Assembly (NCBI GenBank): GCA_000969725.1
Contig: JXSR01S044179.1
Length of the DNA stretch: 37,796 nt
Source: Ophiothrix spiculata
Taxonomy: Eukaryota > Echinodermata > Ophiuroidea > Amphilepidida > Ophiotrichidae
Strand: one strand, 5' to 3'
Positions 10,060 to 22,319 of this stretch are shown here, piece after piece. The notes beneath the pieces are model-generated. The model saw nothing but the letters and a program-made list of their open reading frames with translations. It was not told the DNA's origin and did no database searches. The translations under genes were made by a program, and so were the position numbers. Positions within the stretch are counted from its first letter, which is position 1. Every line of letters begins with the position of its first letter.

Positions 10060-11080
10060 GGGAACCTTCGGTCAAGGTTTGTTATAAATGGAGACCTCAG
10101 ATCTAATAAAGGCCAAGTTCAGAAGCATGGTAGATTGCCGCAGGAGTTGTAGTCCTACTGGAGCCATTGTTAGCTTACCTTTAACAGGTTTTCTTGAAGT
10201 GTGGAGCTACTCAGAGACAGTTCCTTAGATCTCAATTAAATTGGGGGTAGAGGAGCCAAAGGCATAGCTATAAGTAGAGGCCGTTAATTTAGGCCAAGTT
10301 CAGAAGCATGGTACATTGCTGAAAGAGCTGTAGTCCCTCTGGAGCCATTGTTTGGTTTCTTTTGACGCCATGTGAATGGAAGTGTGACGCTGGTCAGAAG
10401 AGATGAGTGGTTATAGCTGTATTTCAAAAAAAGGTGGAGGAGGTCAAGGCTTAGTTTTAAATAGAGGCAGTTAATTTAGGCCAAGTTCAGAAGCATGGTA
10501 GATTACGGCCCACTGGAGCCATTGTTTGGTTTCTCTTGACACATTTGTATTGAAATATGACACTTGTTAGCTTGCTATGGGTGGGGGATGTCTAGATCAG
10601 CTGCCTCTCTTTATAAATAGGTCTTGACCTCAAATAGAGTACTTATGCTATACTATTGACTTGGACTTTAAAAGTAATGGAAACAATGTCATTATGGAAG
10701 TAGGGTTTCATACTACTATGTCAAGGAGACCTAGTCCCACTGGAGCCAGACAGTCCTACTTGGATTGCTTTGAAACTTCTTACAGGCTTTAATTTCAACT
10801 GTCAACTAAATTGGGATATTTTGACGGGGAATTGCAGGTTTGAAAACAATGTAGCATTATAGATGTATGGTTATGGGTTTTGTACTAATGCATCAAGGAG
10901 ACCTAGTCTCACGGGAGCCAAAAGGTCTATTGATATCGGGCCATTGTAGGAGAACCTGTTCCTGTAACTGTGAAACAATGTCATTTTAGAAGCCATGCTT
11001 TGTACTACTGTGCCAACTTATCAATGTGACCCAGTCATACTGGAGCCATAAAGTCCAGTTTGGATTTTCAGACTGCTAGA
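10060..11080. repeat. Degenerate tandem array, units about 130-190 bp
   Basis: GGCCAAGTTCAGAAGCATGG occurs at about 10112, 10292 and 10479, each followed by a phrase like AGTCC.ACTGGAGCCATTG. Further units carry GGAGACCTAGTC.CAC.GGAGCC near 10728 and 10908 and GACCCAGTCATACTGGAGCC near 11030, each preceded by GAAACAATGTCATT-like sequence. Unit length and sequence drift along the array. No coding function is seen. Confidence 0.75.
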
Positions 11081-12225
11081 CAAGTGTGAAACTGGCATAG
11101 AGGGCTTTGAGTTCACTTACAGATTGAACAGCAGGTGTACTGTAGTTATTTATAAACCAGTAACAGGGAATACATAAGATTGGGAAGTGATAGAGCCATT
11201 TGGAAAGTGACACGCTCTTCATGCCGCCATCTTGCTTTCTCTCCTTATTTGGAATTCTGATCACGAGAGTGAACGCAGTCAAATTTTTTGCTGATTTTAA
11301 TTGAAGAATCGAACCAGATCCCTTCGCAAAGTATGTTAAATAACAGTGGATACAGGCTATATACCTGTCCCCTTAACCATTTCTCATGGACACTCAATCT
11401 GCCCTTGACACCAAGTTTATTACCCGATGACAGGAAAGCCCCAAGGTTATGTCCAATTTCCACTTTTCTGGAAACACGGTTATAAAATTTAAGTCGGTAA
11501 TTGATGGTCAGAGTATAGAGCTGAAAGAATGGCAGAGCCTTGTCAACTTGTCGTTTTGAATTGTCGTTGACCAGCAAAAAGAGGTTTGTTGTTTCAAAAA
11601 GTCATTATACATGAAGTTTGTCCGAGGCCTATCGTGCATTTGTCGTTTATGCACAGTGGTGCAAAATTTGTTCATATTTGAATCATGATCAGACTATCGT
11701 CTGTCAGCAGAAAAGATGAAAACAGAACGGTTATTTTCTTGTTAACTTGTTGGAATTGGTGTGTATTACTAATAGTAACATATTTTTCCATTGAACCCTC
11801 TTCCTCTGTATGAAAATACTTTAGAAATGAAAAACATTGATTGGTGCTTTATGTCCACATATGCAGAATGTTATCAACTTTTCAAACAGAGAGCCAAACA
11901 GAGTTCCCACTGACTGTTTGCTTTTAAAGGGTCCAGATTTGCAATTTATGGATGTCTACTTATCTTAATAAACTGGTTTGTTTTAAAGTTCATTGGGTCT
12001 TATTCGAAAACTAAAGTGTTAGATACTCTTTGACTTCATTATTATTTATAGTGACTGTTTCTGATAATGAAAGTGATTCAGAATTCCTAATACCAAGAGG
12101 GAAAGTTATCAATCTGGCATCCCCAATTTGTTGCTGAGAAGGAAAATCATCTTGCATGGACATTTGCTGCTTCCCTATTTTTGGAATTGTGTAACTTGAT
12201 AAAATTGCATTTCTTGATGGTGGCC

Positions 12226-12558
12226 TTAAAGGAGCATGGTCCAATTTTTCAAAATTTAGTTTCGATGTCATGTGAAAGATGACCACTAAAGAGGTTTAAG
12301 TTTCAAGTCTCGGCTGAATCAGCCAAACCGTTTTGATTTTATGGGCAGTTTTGTATTTCAGAGCTTCCTATACATTACTGTGTAAAATTAATTATGGTTA
12401 CCATAATTAGACACATTTTCATATGTATCTAAAAAAAAAAACATACCTCAGCCGTGAAATTTCACATGGGTTATGAGCAAAATATGAGCAATATTTTGGT
12501 ACCAAAATCTCAAAAAGTGTGAAAAAAAAGTTGAATCAATTGGACCATGCTCCTTTAA
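12226..12558. mobile_element. 333-bp TTAA-flanked MITE
   Basis: The ends read TTAAAGGAGCATGGTCCAA and its exact inverse TTGGACCATGCTCCTTTAA, so the TIR is about 19-22 bp with TTAA at both borders. The TTAA target suggests a piggyBac- or Kolobok-type non-autonomous element. The interior is non-coding with an A-run at 12431-12440. Confidence 0.85.
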
Positions 12559-13447
12559 TTGGAGCACAGGCATTTCATGAAATAAGTATGGTTACCAATA
12601 TCCATACATTTTCAGTGAATAGCACCTGCACAAGAAATAGCCTAGCTATAACAATATAAAACCCACTAACTCAGGCTAGCACTGTGAGACAGGTGAAAGC
12701 AAACTGGATTCTAAAATAAGCTCTCACTTGCTCACCCTGGCCCACTTACAAATCCAGCCTAACCACAAGGCCTATTGGCAGGGCTGATGTGTACTTTGTC
12801 AACCCTACCATTTATGACAGCAGGTCTAACCGATCTTGACAGCCCAGGAAACATGTCTTATGGATCGTAGCGATCTCCCCTTACGTAGTTGTGACAATGC
12901 ATTAATACGGATTCATTGCGACAGTTTACTAGAACAAACCTAGCCGTTTCCGTGGCAACTGTATTCTAACAAGTAGATTTTGACAAGTTAAAGCATGTTA
13001 AATGGCTCTTCCAATACTGATTCAAAGCAAAAGAATTAACGAAACAATTCAATTTGCTAAACCAGTGTGACAACAAAATCTTCTTGAGTTCATAATTTTA
13101 TATGGTATTTAAAATATTTTGAATTTCCAAGGATTTTTGTAGACTAAAAATAGAAGGTTCATAAACATTTATTTGAATGAGAAAAACATTTGACTGATTG
13201 TGAATGTTTTTGATTTTATTTTGGGGCCTTAATGACAAACATTTTCAGCAAATGGCTGGACTGCCATGGTTTTAAAGATTGAAATGGTTTGTTTCTTTAT
13301 GATTGTACACAAACAAGAATTGTTCAAAAACATAAGCTACCCTTCTCTCAGCTGCACCATAAAAAGATATTAAATTTTGGAGATCCGAGCTTATGGTTTG
13401 CTCATTTCCCAACACATACTTGACATTGGTACTGGTGTTTTGTGTAC

Positions 13448-13741
13448 GGGTCAATTTATAGTTGGCCTCCAAACAAAATTTTCGCTGCGAAACATTTTGT
13501 TGTAACATCAAACTGTGGCCGGCCATAGGTCTCAACAAGCGAAAGGTTTCTACAAAATTGATACCCATAATGGTGTCTAAACCCAAAGTCGATATGTAAC
13601 CCAAAACAGCATGTGAAATAGCTTGGAAGTCAAGAAAGGTGTCTAAAACCAACAACACCCATTGTCGCCTATAGTTTGATGTCATAAAATGTTAGGAAGC
13701 AAAATTTTGTTTGGAGACCGAATACCGACTATAAATTGACC
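13448..13741. mobile_element. Foldback element just upstream of exon B
   Basis: GGTCAATTTATAG and CCAAACAAAATTTT near 13449-13483 are mirrored at 13699-13741. Pairing continues inward to ACATCAAACT (left, about 13505) and AGTTTGATGT (right, about 13674), giving arms of about 70 bp. No clear target duplication. A 137-codon open frame on the minus strand runs across it and is not supported as a gene. Confidence 0.7.
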
Positions 13742-13828
13742 TTATTTCTGGCTTTTTATTGACATTATAATTGACAATTTAGTTTCCATTTTTCCAAACT
13801 TTGTCTACAATTTGTTGTTTGATTTCAG

Positions 13829-13950
13829 CTCCAGCATTAGATGTAGACTGGCAATCCAACCAGTGTTTTGCATCGTGTTCAACAGACCAATGTATCCATG
13901 TGTGTAGGTTAGACCTTGATGTACCTGTAAAAACATTCAAAGGACATACA
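13829..13950 (+). CDS. TBL1XR1: Coding exon B of the same TBL1X/TBL1XR1-family gene
   Basis: Internal exon of 122 nt. Its first two bases complete the alanine codon split after exon A (G plus CT), and 40 whole codons follow. The peptide begins [11 protein letters not shown], contains [16 protein letters not shown] and ends KTFKGHT, aligning to about residues 309-349 of human TBL1XR1. It forms most of one WD40 blade (DVDW, then CSTD and IHVC in the positions of the usual SxD and IxxW) and the start of the next, with its GH pair. The acceptor is gatttcag (to 13828) and the donor is GTAAGT (13951). The following intron is phase 0. The sequence is intact, with no frameshift or stop. A foldback element ends 87 bp before it. 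Confidence 0.96.
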
Positions 13951-15805
13951 GTAAGTACACAGTTTTTAGCAAATATGTGGCTGTCCAGCCCGTATGAGCC
14001 GTAAATGCCAGAAACTTCATTTTGCGCTACAGGTGAAAGTACATGTCAAGGTCGTAATTTGCCGAAATGGATTTTTTGACAAATTCGCAATCCTTGTGCT
14101 TACTACAATATACGAGCAAAGTTTCATTTGAAGAAAATGATAGGAAATGTGAAATAAATCTGCATATTTTTAAGACAATCAACAGAAAATATACGGCTTA
14201 CTGATTTTGAACGTGTCTATCTCAGTTATACGTTTGACTCCCTGGCAACCTTTGACGGACCTTAACTTGACCTCTGGAAATCGTGTGAAGTTCATGAAGG
14301 TGTCATTTTAATCCTTGAAGCATGGTCTTTGCAAATAATTAAAAAAGTGAAATTGACAAAGAGGTGGCATTTACGGCTGGTTTGGGATGGACGGTCACAT
14401 ATATGAACAATCAGCATATTGTTACATAGGAAAACACAGGTAAACCGGGGGCGGGGGGACGGGTTGTTGCACCCCCCTAAGGTTTTTTCCCCGATTCATA
14501 AAAATGCAAAAGCAACCAGCCACAGGCATTTGGTTAATCTCTTTTACATCCTTTGCGGTCATTTTGATGAAAAAACTAGGGGGTACCACCTAAGGTGGGG
14601 TTAGCTAGGGTAGGCCGTCAAAGTTGGGGTGTAGGGGGGGGGGGGTTGAAATCCAGGAAATTTTCAAGGCTTTATTTTGAAAAATGTCTGCATGCTATAA
14701 GACTCAAACTTACAAGACATGTTAGAATCATCATTTCCCTTCTTAATTAGCAAAAAAAACCGATGAAAATCTGTTATTTAGGACTTTTATAGCAAAATTT
14801 TGATTTTGGTGACCATTTTTGCCATAATGCAATTTGGTTGATTTTCTAATCCGAAAGTAATTTATGACCGTCATAACTACGTAATGCCTTGGCCGATTTT
14901 GGTGATCTTGGTATCATTGGATAGGGGAGGATCATACCTATCTATTTATAGCAAAACCAAGTTCATAGGGGGTTCCGTTCCAAAATATTAGGGGGGGGGG
15001 TACGGAGGACGTGTTACAAAAATAGCTCAGAGGACAAGGGTTAAGGAAGCATCATTCATGCCTACCTGCTTTAGAAGCTGTCAACATCACACTAGTTAGC
15101 ACACCATGTGAACCCAATTAGATATGTCATAGATTGACAGATGCCTCGCAAATCTTGCCTCAAACGCCATGAAACTGCAAAATGCAAATGTCCTAGTCAT
15201 ACCTGTGTTGTGTACGTGGCCTCCAACAAAGTTTGCATGTTAATCTCATATGCCCATTAATAAGGAAATTTTAGAATGTTGTGTTAAAAATGTTTTTTCT
15301 TGTTCCATCCCAGAAGTGGCTTTGCTTTATCCCTGGTATATTTGGTTTTCTAAATGTCATACTTTGATCAACACCAAATAGGTGGGCTATTTCACATGTG
15401 AATTGATATAATTGTGTGAGTAGCTGAAGACGGCACAACTGCAAGAAACGCAGCGTGCCTCGTACATGTGTGGGATTGTTTATTTGAGGATGGAGAAAAG
15501 CCTCACAATTCCTGCCTATTTCAGGACTTTCAACCCATCAGGGAAATTTGGGATAATTATTTTCCTTTTTTCCAGTCGGAAAAATCAGGGAATTTCATAA
15601 ACATGCCTCAAATCAGGGAAGTTTTAGTTGGAACTTATTTTCACTGGTGTGTCAGGTCTCCATACTTCTTGGTTCAAAAGTAACCTTTTTTGCATTTTTT
15701 TAAAGTAAAATTGATTATTATGAAATTTTGAGACTTTATTAGGTAAAAATTGGGGAAAACCAAGGGAAACTTGTTTTCTTAAAAGTGCTGGGAACCCTGC
15801 ATTTA

Positions 15806-16142
15806 GCAAGGAATTTAAAAAGGGGAATTAGTACTTCCCGTCATTTTGATTTCACCGCCGTATAAATCCTATGACAGGCAGCCATCTTGGATTGTCGCTC
15901 ATGGAGGGTGAGTTATTGTACCTCGCACTTTGAGAGTCTTCGCAACGGATTAGTGGGAAAATTGGCGTACTTTGATTAAAGCAAGTCGCAATACATGCTT
16001 GTTGAAACGCAGACACAGTTTGCGCATGAAACAAAATGCACACGCTGTATATGCGTCATGTGATGATTTACGCGATCTGCCTAGATATCGGTACAAACTG
16101 TGAATATATCCGGAGGTTAATAACTCTACTCCATGAGTGACG
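15806..16142. repeat. Interspersed repeat copy 1 (uninterrupted)
   Basis: It matches 23671-24214 in order. Shared stretches include GTCATTTTGATTT, GGCAGCCATCTTGGATTGT (copy 2 has one or two changes), CATGGAGGGTGAGTTATTGT, GGGAAAATTGGCGTACTT and GAAACAAAATGCA. Within it ATGGAGGGTGAGTTATTG is inverted at the right end (AATAACTCTACTCCAT, to 16135), so the core is flanked by TIRs. This copy lacks the 191-bp insertion found in copy 2. Confidence 0.8.
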
Positions 16143-16624
16143 CATGATTGCGGCATATCCCGAATGCCTTATAAAAATACCTTGGTATTTTTCAACATTT
16201 TTAGTGAAGTATAGTCATCATTTTATCTTTTTACATTGCATCGGAAATGATATTCACTTAGAAGGCTATTACGATAACGACTTTAAAAAAAAATAATTTA
16301 CCCATTTTTTCAGTGCTTTTATGCCTACTTTCCATTGTAAATATCTTAATTTTCATTGCACACAAAAATCCTTTTAAACCTGTTGATGACTTTTTCATAT
16401 TATAGGATATGAAGTGAATGTTGCACAGCCAAGTCTTGTAAATTGACACTTGCCACTTTGGACTAAACTTGACCAATGAGGTGACGACAAACGTCTCAAT
16501 CCAAAGCAATTTGCATTCGTTCCGAGGACTCAAAATCCCCCACAATTTGAGATTTGTGGATTATTCTGAATAGTTTTCAACCAACCATTGGGTGCAAGCC
16601 GTGGCAGCAGGAAAGCCTAGGATA

Positions 16625-16847
16625 AACCCACTCCTACTCTCAAAAATTAATCATCAAATATCACAAATTGGTTTTGAAACTTCATTACAATGGCTCAGAA
16701 TGAATAATTCTAAAGCCAGCACAATGATCAAGTTGATAACCCACTCCTACTCTCAAAAATTAATCATCAAATGTCACAAATTGGTTTTGAAACTTCATTA
16801 CAATGGCTCAGAATGAATAATTCTTAAGCTACCGCAATGATCAAGTT
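16625..16847. repeat. 113-bp tandem duplication
   Basis: Two adjacent copies (16625-16737 and 16738-16847) begin AACCCACTCCTACTCTCAAA and end ATGATCAAGTT. They differ at only a few positions, so the duplication is recent. Confidence 0.92.
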
Positions 16848-18363
16848 AAAGAAGGAAAGGCACTGAATTTCATATAAGTTGGCATAGGCCACCTGTCTGA
16901 TTTACAAATTATCCAGGAATTTGAGTGACTTCCTTGTGATATCGATGACAAATATCTTTGTTAATAACTTACTCAACTTACATCATACATTAAAAAAACA
17001 CTAACAAATCAAAAACAAAACATACTGTATAAGTGGTATTTTTGCGCTACATTTATTTTCCTGTTTTCATGCTCAATTTGTCTAGCACGAAACTTAATGT
17101 AAAATGGTATCTATAAACCGCCACATGTTTAAAAAATAATGAGAGTGAACATTAAAACGTGCAAAATGATTGAAAATTAGTCGTACAAGAAAATTTCCAT
17201 GCGCGAAAGTATTCACTTTTACAGTCTACAGTTTAGTCACGTTTTCACAAGATTAACAATGTCAAGTGCTTCAAATGGTTTTATAGTCAAATGTTTTATG
17301 ATAGGATTAACGGGCCATTTGAGACCACAGTTGGATTTCAAAACAATAAATATAATCATGTGATGACATATCTCTTAATCAATAACTACCTCTTTCTCCG
17401 GAGTGACAAATCTTTTCCTTCGGAAGGTCAGAGTTAATAAAAAATGGTCAAGTATTTATTAACAGGAAAAAGTGTTCACGTTTGTATGGCTATTTTCCAA
17501 TAAATCCCAACTGTCAGATTTTAAAACGCTCTTTAAAAATTGATTTATTTGACAATATTACAATTATTCAAAATAAATAACAATTCAGATGTTTAGGCAA
17601 TGCTAAGTTCCATTATAAAACAGTCATTTTTGACAGGAATATGTTTATATTTATGACTAGCTTTTAAGAACTATGAAACTGATTCATTTAATGACACATG
17701 TCTTAATCATAATTAGTATTGCTTTATAAATGTATTTATTTTTGTATGGTCTACTTATGGTGGTGGTCCTCCAGAGTTTTCTGTCATTTCGAGTACTCGC
17801 AAGTCCTGTATCTCATTTGATATCCATTGTATGTCAGGGCTGGTCTCCTATTATTAAATTTTCTGCAAATCATGAACTTCTGAATTCTGAATGCAATAAA
17901 TGTGTGGAGTATCACCTTGCATAGTATAAAAGACTTATTTTAGTCGCACACGCTCTTAGCGTACGCACCCTGCAGATTTCTTTTGTAGGAAATTTGTCCA
18001 TGTTTTGATACTGGTTTTTCTTGACTTCTAAAACAGTGGTCTGCAAATATTGTTCTCCTTGAATCTTATCCGAAATTGTCAAAACAGCTCCATTGCACAA
18101 TTACTGCATTTCCCAACATTATGGTGCACTACTTCCATAACTTTGGCAAGCTATTCAAGATTCATACCATTGTTAAGTTTGTTTAAACACAAAAGTTTAA
18201 CAGGAAATGTTAATATGTTTGTTTGTCTATTTTTAAATGATCGTACCAGGTGCCCGTTTTAAAACTTTCCGTGAATATATCATATGAATTCTTCACATGA
18301 CTTTGCACAAATCACCTGCAGAAGGGTTAGGGAATATCTTAAAGTTCCATGAAACCATAAAGC

Positions 18364-18706
18364 TTAGGTCTAATTTTTTTTTTTGATTGGCGTAACATAG
18401 AAAAAAAATAGGGTAGTTAGGTCGGAATTTTTTTTTTAATTTTTTTTTTAAAGTCTACATTTCACATACAAGAACACAAAATATACGACACATATACAAA
18501 AACATCTTCACTTTTTCTGTAGCACATCTTTGTTTGTCATTTTGAATGTCCTGCAAGCCATATCTCAGGGCCCCATAAATCGATTCCCATCAAATTTTGG
18601 ATTTGGAAGTATTTTACCATGCTCAAAAAAATAAAAATATCTAAGGCCGGTGGTAAAAATAGGGTCGGTCGGGTTATGCCAATCAAACAATTTTTTTTTA
18701 GGCCTT
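18364..18706. mobile_element. MITE-like element with poly-T/A-bordered inverted ends, copy 1
   Basis: AGGTCTAA, a T-run, then GATTGGCGTAAC (18385-18396) is mirrored by GTTATGCCAATC (18673-18684), an AACAA spacer, a T-run and AGGCC. The right arm on the minus strand also matches the left end of the element at 30731 (AGGCC, A-run, TTGTTTG(A/G)TTG, then GACCG..CG.CCCTATTTTT). Confidence 0.65.
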
Positions 18707-19065
18707 ATGTTTACATGTGCTTGTGATTGGTTATTTAAAAAAATCAACCTCCTGTCGTTTGACAGAAATTTTGAATAACCTACCTCCTGGTTAAGCTACC
18801 TCAAATGATTGATGGATTTATTTTAATCATAATCGAATAATTTGATGACATATGTCGTAACTACCCGCTACAAGTCTCCCTACAAAGTTGACAAATGTTG
18901 AAACTTCTTAAAATGATCAAGTGTATGATGTGTATCCAAGACCAGGCTATTTGAGAATAAAAATCGCAACTATGCTAAATGTAGGAAAATATGTACAGAT
19001 CCTGAATCAATATAGATTTGGACAGGATGTGTCACTTTCAAAAATTGTCAACTTTGGAAATAATG

Positions 19066-19192
19066 GCGGGACATGTTGGTGCAGCGTTTCTTCCCTCGCA
19101 TTTCACCAATGCAGCCTGGGTTCTATTCCTGACGTAGGTTGTATGTAGTTGTCAATCCATACTCGTCCTTGCAGGTTTTTCACCGAGCGCAT
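19066..19192 (+). mobile_element. Degraded tRNA-derived SINE fragment
   Basis: It contains a B-box-like GGGTTCTATTCC (19119-19130), then TCAATCCATACTCGTCCTTG and CAGGTTTTTCACC. The same order (GGGTTCGATTCC, then AGTCCATACTCACTTCC and AGGTTTTTCTCC) is seen in the SINE at 35806. The 3' half and tail are missing. Confidence 0.65.
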
Positions 19193-20337
19193 CTGTTTTT
19201 AAAATTTACCTGCATCTTAAATCATAAATTCTTCCCAATATTCTGCCTTTCTCACCATGGAGGCGTCTCTTGAATTCAATGCATATGCGTTATTTGGATT
19301 AGCCTGGCTTTAACCGTAGGCCTATGTTATAAATAAAAAAACTTGTGAGGAAAATAAATGCTCTGATTTTTCCCCCTTCATATGATATGGCAAAGATATG
19401 GTTATATTCAAACATATTCATTCTCGAACCGTTCTACAAGTGAGACAACAAACAAATGTGCAAAGTGTCATGTCTTTTCTTGTTTTATTCAAATCTATCC
19501 ATTTGATTTCCCCTTTCAACTGCCACTTGCTTAACAGTCATCTGTGATCAGCCGAAGAGAAGGAAATGTGATAACTAAAACGTCATTACGTTTTTCACAA
19601 CCATAACTACATATTGCAAATGAACTGTAACTGGTTTCTGTCACCAGCCGGGTCTCCAAGAAAGCAATCTATTTCAATCAATCTGATTTCGCATTCAGCT
19701 TATATCCGTGCCATTTTTAGAATGATTGGCTTCAGTGACATAATACATTGCTAATTGTCAACAGGAATAGTAGAGCTATCTTAATACGAGATATTTGCAG
19801 GATAGGCAGGGTTGACTGACCAGCAAGAGGCCTACCTGGAACACACCAAGGCCATTGACCCTTTGGAAGCTTTTTCTGTATGACAATTGGGACTGTTTGG
19901 TGTCCTTAGTATGATCATAAGATTAACACCATGGCACATATTACCTATTTCCTGAATAATCCTCGTCGCATCTCTATTTTGATACATAATAGACATCGTT
20001 GTGATAGACAGCAATGATGCTGCCCTCGGAGACAAGAGCTCTTCCTTCATTAGCCCTCACTAGGCCTACTTTACTTTGACATTATTATGATAGAATGTGA
20101 TGAAGGCTCCTTGGGTATCAGTACCGGGTCTTCATGTCCCCCAACTAGGGCTTCTTTACCATGGAGAAATAACAGATATAAAAGGCTAATTATACATGTT
20201 AGGTTCAAAGGCTTCGATGCATTTCAGATGTCCGGTCAGTGTCCGCTGAATGACACTGTAAACACATCGTAAACCTTCCCGCAGGTTTATGTGACAAGAG
20301 TATAAGCCTAACTTCCTTCACCATTTTTTTAAAACTC

Positions 20338-20440
20338 TTTTAAAAAGCTGCGGGTTTTCACCTTTGTTCGAACCCGGTACCCCTTGCACCCCAATCTCCA
20401 TATCACTATGCCAAGCCAACAAGCATGCGCTGTGATGGCA
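20338..20440 (-). mobile_element. tRNA-like SINE fragment, minus strand
   Basis: The minus strand carries an A-box-like TTGGCATAGTGATATGG followed by a B-box GGGTTCGAAC about 25 nt later. The T-arm pairing after the B-box fails (AAAGG where CCCGG is expected), so this is not a functional tRNA gene. It lies directly downstream of the LINE relic in the same orientation. Confidence 0.55.
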
Positions 20441-20448
20441 GCAATTTC

Positions 20449-20815
20449 ATAATAATAATAAATGACATTTGCCATTCCAGAAATGATCACAGTGCTTTAA
20501 CAATATAATGCAAACTGATCAAAACAAAGAAAAAGATTATAAACAATTTTATAAACAAATGAGTTTTGAGCTGCTTTTTGAAGATTGTGATACTAGCAGA
20601 ACTTCTGATGTCAAAAGGCAATTTTTTAAAGATCCGAATGAGCTGAATGTGCAATCGGCGTTTTTCAACCGTGTTACTGGAACATCCAAACAAAGGATGT
20701 CTTGAGCAGAGCGGAGACCTTCTCTGGGAGCAACATGAATGGATATATGTACTGGTTGAGATAAGCTGGTGCAATTGCATTGTAACTTTGAAAACATACA
20801 TGAAGACTTTGACAT
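20449..20815 (-). pseudogene. LINE ORF2 C-terminal relic with 3' ATT tail
   Basis: Two overlapping minus-strand frames together look like the extreme C-terminus of a CR1/L2-type non-LTR retrotransposon ORF2. One frame gives LRSAQDILCLDVPVTRLKN and, after a frameshift near 20635, the other gives KKLPFDIRSSASITIFKKQL followed by KTHLF. The pattern LPxxIRSSxSxxxFKxxLKTHLF is common at the end of such ORFs. Downstream on the same strand is a short 3' UTR ending GTCATTTATTATTATTATG (20449-20468). The reverse transcriptase and endonuclease are absent, so this is a 5'-truncated, frameshifted dead copy. Assignment is from recalled family pattern, not a search. Confidence 0.72.
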
Positions 20816-20844
20816 AACTTACTCCGGTCTATGACGTATTCGGA

Positions 20845-21105
20845 TTTTGGGAGTTTTGCATATCATGAGATCGCAAGTTCGAGCCCCGCTACGACCAACG
20901 GGTTGTGTCCTTGGGCAAGATTGCTTTGTCGACCCAAGTGAGTTGGGGAGCTGTTAGAGTAATATTAGGATCTATAAGTTCCGATAGGTCAACATCTTAA
21001 GATTGCAATCTAGTTGAAGTGAAATGATGTGATAGTGTAATAATAAAGTCAAGCGCAATGATACTACGGTGAATAGCGCATATATAAATACCGGATATTA
21101 TTAGG
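20845..21105 (+). mobile_element. 5'-truncated tRNA-derived SINE
   Basis: It has a B-box-like AAGTTCGAGCCCC at about 20876, then GTGTCCTTGGGCAAGATTGC, and ends GCGCATATATAAATACCGG followed by ATATTATTA. The TTGGGCAAG middle and the GCGC-TATA-AAATACC tail are familiar from metazoan tRNA-SINEs. The A-box is missing or degraded. Confidence 0.75.
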
Positions 21106-21922
21106 GTTAAAGGTCATTTTTTCAACAGCAAATCATGAATTTGAATATATATGCCTTTAAAAAATTTCAGCAAAAAATGATGGATACTGTGATTATTCTC
21201 AAGGGGGATCTTTATCCGTCCAAACTTTGTGAATGTACTCTGATAGTTAAACTATGTGTTAATGGATGTAGTTTAAAACATCCTGTCTAAATGAGGAAAT
21301 TCTCAATTGACCTGGGCAGGATTTAGCATTTGTAGCACTGCAGCGGAAATGTCTTCAAAATAAATTAATATTTCTGTACTGGCTCAAAACTTCTGACGGA
21401 ATGTACTTTTAAGTTCTGTTTGACTTGATCTGTCATTATTCCTAAATACATTTAAAACTGAACGATCTTAAACGATATCTGTAGCAAGCAACCCTCAAAA
21501 CGGAAAAAGAAGTTTCCAAAAGTAAAATCTTATTAAGATGACTTTGCGGAGGTTAGGCCTAACGGAGGTGTCTGTTTTTGGACCAAGACACTTATATGGT
21601 GAGCGTAGCTCCTGAATAAAAATACATGTAAGGAGTTTTGAACATTTTCAGACAATTTAAATCATTATGGAAAGATGTAAATTTATTGTTGTCATTAACA
21701 ACTGTCATTATTATCATTTTTTATAACTGTTTTGACCAGTTTTTGACAAAAAATGAGTGGAAATTCTAGTTTCAGTTTGTTTGTTACTTTACCATCTTTT
21801 CAAATTACCGGTCAACCCAGACGTTCCATCGGTATTGTGTATTGTCAAAACGTAATGTAAATGGTATCCTGAGGTATGTGTAGTGTTGCAATGCAAGTAC
21901 ACATGTGATATCAAGACAGCAG

Positions 21923-22118
21923 CATAGAATTTTAAATTTATAGCGATGCAACATGATGAAAAGGGGGGTTGAATTTTTTGAAATACAGCTAAACAAATTG
22001 CAGCAAGACCATACCATAGAATTTTTAATTTATAGGGATGCACAGTATTATGGCGAATGAAACATGATGAAAAAAAGGGGGGGGGGTGAATTTTTTGAAA
22101 TACAGCTAAACAAATTGC
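21923..22118. repeat. Tandem duplication of a 92-104-bp unit
   Basis: Copies start at 21923 and 22015, each CATAGAATTTT(T)AA(A/T)TTTATAG followed by GATGCA, AACATGATGAAAA, a G-run of 6 or 10, TTGAATTTTTTG or TGAATTTTTTG, and AAATACAGCTAAACAAATTG. Copy 2 has a short insertion. Confidence 0.9.
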
Positions 22119-22319
22119 ATTGCAAAATAGTATACAAAAGATACATAATTAATGCAACAACTCCACCTGCTAGTCCGGACTAATTATATGGACTGAATTT
22201 TTAGACACTTATGTGCTTCTTCGATATGAATTTGTGCTATCTTTAAGCACCACTCTTTTTAAATTTCAACTGTCAAAATCAATTATGAATAATAAGTAGA
22301 GTGACATCACACAAGCAGC

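Larger units (their letters stand above)
8511..13828 (+). other. Phase-1 intron between exons A and B
   Basis: This 5318-bp intron is bounded by GTGAGT and gatttcag and interrupts the codon GCT. The first 0.65 kb is the donor-bearing minisatellite. It then holds a hairpin (9315-9376), an inverted-repeat element around a C12A16 run (9396-9712), a degenerate tandem array (10060-11080), a TTAA-flanked MITE (12226-12558) and a foldback next to exon B. I see nothing recognisable in 9713-10060, 11080-12225 or 12559-13447. Confidence 0.9.

Noticed and set aside
11245-11577. 110-codon minus-strand open frame
   Set aside because: No recognisable motif, and a competing plus-strand frame covers part of it. 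Treated as chance intronic ORF.
13272-13685. 137-codon minus-strand open frame
   Set aside because: It overlaps a foldback element, has no recognisable domain or neighbours and lies in an intron. Chance frames of this size are expected.
20338-20440. Possible functional tRNA gene on the minus strand
   Set aside because: A- and B-box-like motifs exist, but the T-arm and acceptor stems do not pair. Best read as a SINE fragment.
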